The notes under the pieces are model-generated. The model saw only the letters and a list, made by a program, of their open reading frames with translations, did not search any database and was not told the DNA's origin. 16,095 nucleotides of DNA. Source: Alphaproteobacteria bacterium UBA6411. GTDB lineage: Bacteria > Pseudomonadota > Alphaproteobacteria > CAAGCB01 > CAG-977. How positions within the stretch are numbered: position 1 is the first letter of the stretch; each line of letters opens with the position of its first letter. The position numbers and the translations under genes were made by a program. The stretch spans positions 1 to 16,095 of the forward strand of contig DJPN01000027.1 in the NCBI GenBank assembly GCA_002438565.1, in the 5' to 3' direction. Shown here one piece after another: positions 15,629 to 16,095 of the stretch.

Positions 15629-15826
15629 CTAACCTCCCAATCCAAGAATCAATTTCATCACATAGCCGATGATTTGATCCACGACAAAAAAGAACAATGC
15701 GGCGAGTACTGTAAAAATAATCACCATCAAGGAAGACATCATCGTTTCTTTGCGGGTCGGCCAAACAACTTTGCCGATTTCCTGCCGAACTTGACGTAAA
15801 AACAATACAGGATGCATTTTTGCCAT
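15629..15826 (-). CDS. secE: Protein translocase subunit SecE
   Basis: SecE is the essential small subunit that clamps SecY in the inner-membrane translocon. The 65-residue product is the short, single-span form. The cytoplasmic amphipathic segment has the family signature EIGKVVWPTRKET (residues 16-28). One transmembrane helix spans about 33-60. The ATG start at 15826 lies 26 nt after the tRNA-Trp 3' end, with GTAGGA as ribosome binding site about 10 nt upstream. That site is complementary to the tRNA T arm. The stop is TAG. nusG follows after 3 nt, the usual secE-nusG pairing. Confidence 0.96.
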   Translation of the reverse strand: MAKMHPVLFLRQVRQEIGKVVWPTRKETMMSSLMVIIFTVLAALFFFVVDQIIGYVMKLILGLGG

Positions 15827-15833
15827 AAAAAGA

Positions 15834-15872
15834 AATTCCTACTTTGGCGGTTTGGCAGGGGCAGTAGGAATC
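15834..15872 (-). promoter_or_regulatory. Potential pairing of the tRNA-Trp T arm with the secE ribosome binding site
   Basis: In the unprocessed transcript GATTCCTACT, from the T loop and T stem of tRNA-Trp (15872-15863), is complementary to AGTAGGAATT around the secE Shine-Dalgarno (15843-15834). That is nine Watson-Crick pairs plus one G-T, across a 19-nt loop holding the tRNA 3' end. This fold would exclude the normal tRNA fold and hide the secE ribosome binding site. Complementarity is seen; regulation is inferred. Confidence 0.4.
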
Positions 15873-15928
15873 GAACCCGCAACCCCCGGTTTTGGAGACC
15901 GGTGCTCTACCAATTGAGCTATACCCCT
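15853..15928 (-). tRNA. tRNA-Trp (anticodon CCA)
   Basis: A full 76-nt cloverleaf reads from AGGGGTA to TGCCCCT with discriminator G and an encoded CCA end. The D stem is GCTC / GAGC, the anticodon stem CCGGT / ACCGG has loop CTCCAAA (anticodon CCA, tryptophan), and the T loop is TTCGATT. The T stem, GCGGG / CCTAC, contains one C-A mismatch and one G-T pair, so it is weaker than usual. It sits between a tuf terminator and secE, the usual alphaproteobacterial location, with no room for a clear promoter of its own. It is probably cut out of a tuf read-through or secE precursor transcript. Confidence 0.97.
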
Positions 15929-15955
15929 AAACCGCTGTCTGAGATCCCTTAAACC

Positions 15956-15993
15956 AAAACGAAAGGGATGAGCTAAACTACCCATCCCTTTCG
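15956..15993 (-). terminator. Hairpin terminator after the second tuf gene
   Basis: A perfect 11-bp stem, CGAAAGGGATG / CATCCCTTTCG, with a 12-nt loop is followed by TTTT, then GG and TTT. It begins about 35 nt after the tuf stop and ends 27 nt before the tRNA-Trp 5' end. The short T run suggests partial read-through, which would supply the tRNA and secE. Confidence 0.7.
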
Positions 15994-16027
15994 GAAAAAT
16001 CAAGAAGAAAATTTGAAAAAATTCAAA

Positions 16028-16095
16028 TTACTCGATAATTTTAGAAACGACGCCGGCGCCGACGGTACGGCCGCCTTCGCGAATCGCGAAGCGCA
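16028..16095 (-). CDS. tuf: Elongation factor Tu, C-terminal fragment (second tuf copy, cut by window edge)
   Basis: The last 21 residues are visible and read RFAIREGGRTVGAGVVSKII then E and TAA. This is the conserved end of EF-Tu domain III. It is a different gene copy from the one at the other edge, since that one lies downstream of fusA and this one upstream of tRNA-Trp. Both point the same way. The stop is followed by an AT-only inverted repeat (ATTTGAA / TTCAAAT) and then the terminator. Confidence 0.95.
   Translation of the reverse strand, partial: RFAIREGGRTVGAGVVSKIIE

Noticed and set aside
1..16095. Mobile elements, CRISPR arrays, defence genes or phage remnants
   Set aside because: No transposase-like, integrase-like or direct-repeat array sequence was found. 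Coding density is filled by core genes plus one unknown gene.

Overview
This window holds the bacterial transcription/translation core cluster, with every gene on the minus strand. Read in the direction of transcription (high to low coordinates) the order is: end of one tuf gene, tRNA-Trp(CCA), secE, nusG, rplK, rplA, rplJ, rplL, rpoB, rpoC, an unrecognised 214-residue gene, rpsL, rpsG, fusA, and the start of a second tuf gene. The best fit is an alphaproteobacterium. The reasons are the tuf / tRNA-Trp / secE arrangement, the rpoC-to-rpsL-rpsG-fusA-tuf adjacency, and the form of the beta subunit, which has a duplicated SGE/TGE-EAG insertion at about residues 286-370. No finer placement is claimed. 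All core genes are full length, without frameshifts and with intact catalytic motifs. RpoB and RpsL carry wild-type residues at the usual rifampicin and streptomycin resistance positions.

Region 16095-15000: tuf ends in a hairpin terminator. tRNA-Trp and secE follow almost at once, and secE and nusG are 3 nt apart. Region 15094-12600: two ribosomal protein pairs (L11-L1 and L10-L7/L12), each preceded by a leader rich in inverted repeats, where autogenous control by L1 and by L10 would be expected. Region 12599-4093: rpoB and rpoC, preceded by a 41-nt hairpin in the rplL-rpoB spacer and closed by a strong intrinsic terminator. Region 4042-3254: a self-contained gene of unknown function with a consensus -35 promoter, a strong Shine-Dalgarno sequence and its own terminator. 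Region 3253-1: the str operon, with a promoter, a leader that can fold in two exclusive ways, and then rpsL, rpsG, fusA and tuf closely spaced.

The genes work together: RNA polymerase subunits, its elongation factor NusG, the translocon subunit SecE, stalk and decoding-site ribosomal proteins, and the elongation factors EF-G and EF-Tu. There is no mobile element, CRISPR array or defence system. What deserves a second look is the unknown gene between rpoC and rpsL, the switch-like rpsL leader, a possible pairing of the tRNA-Trp T arm with the secE ribosome binding site, and the two direct tuf copies bounding the whole block.
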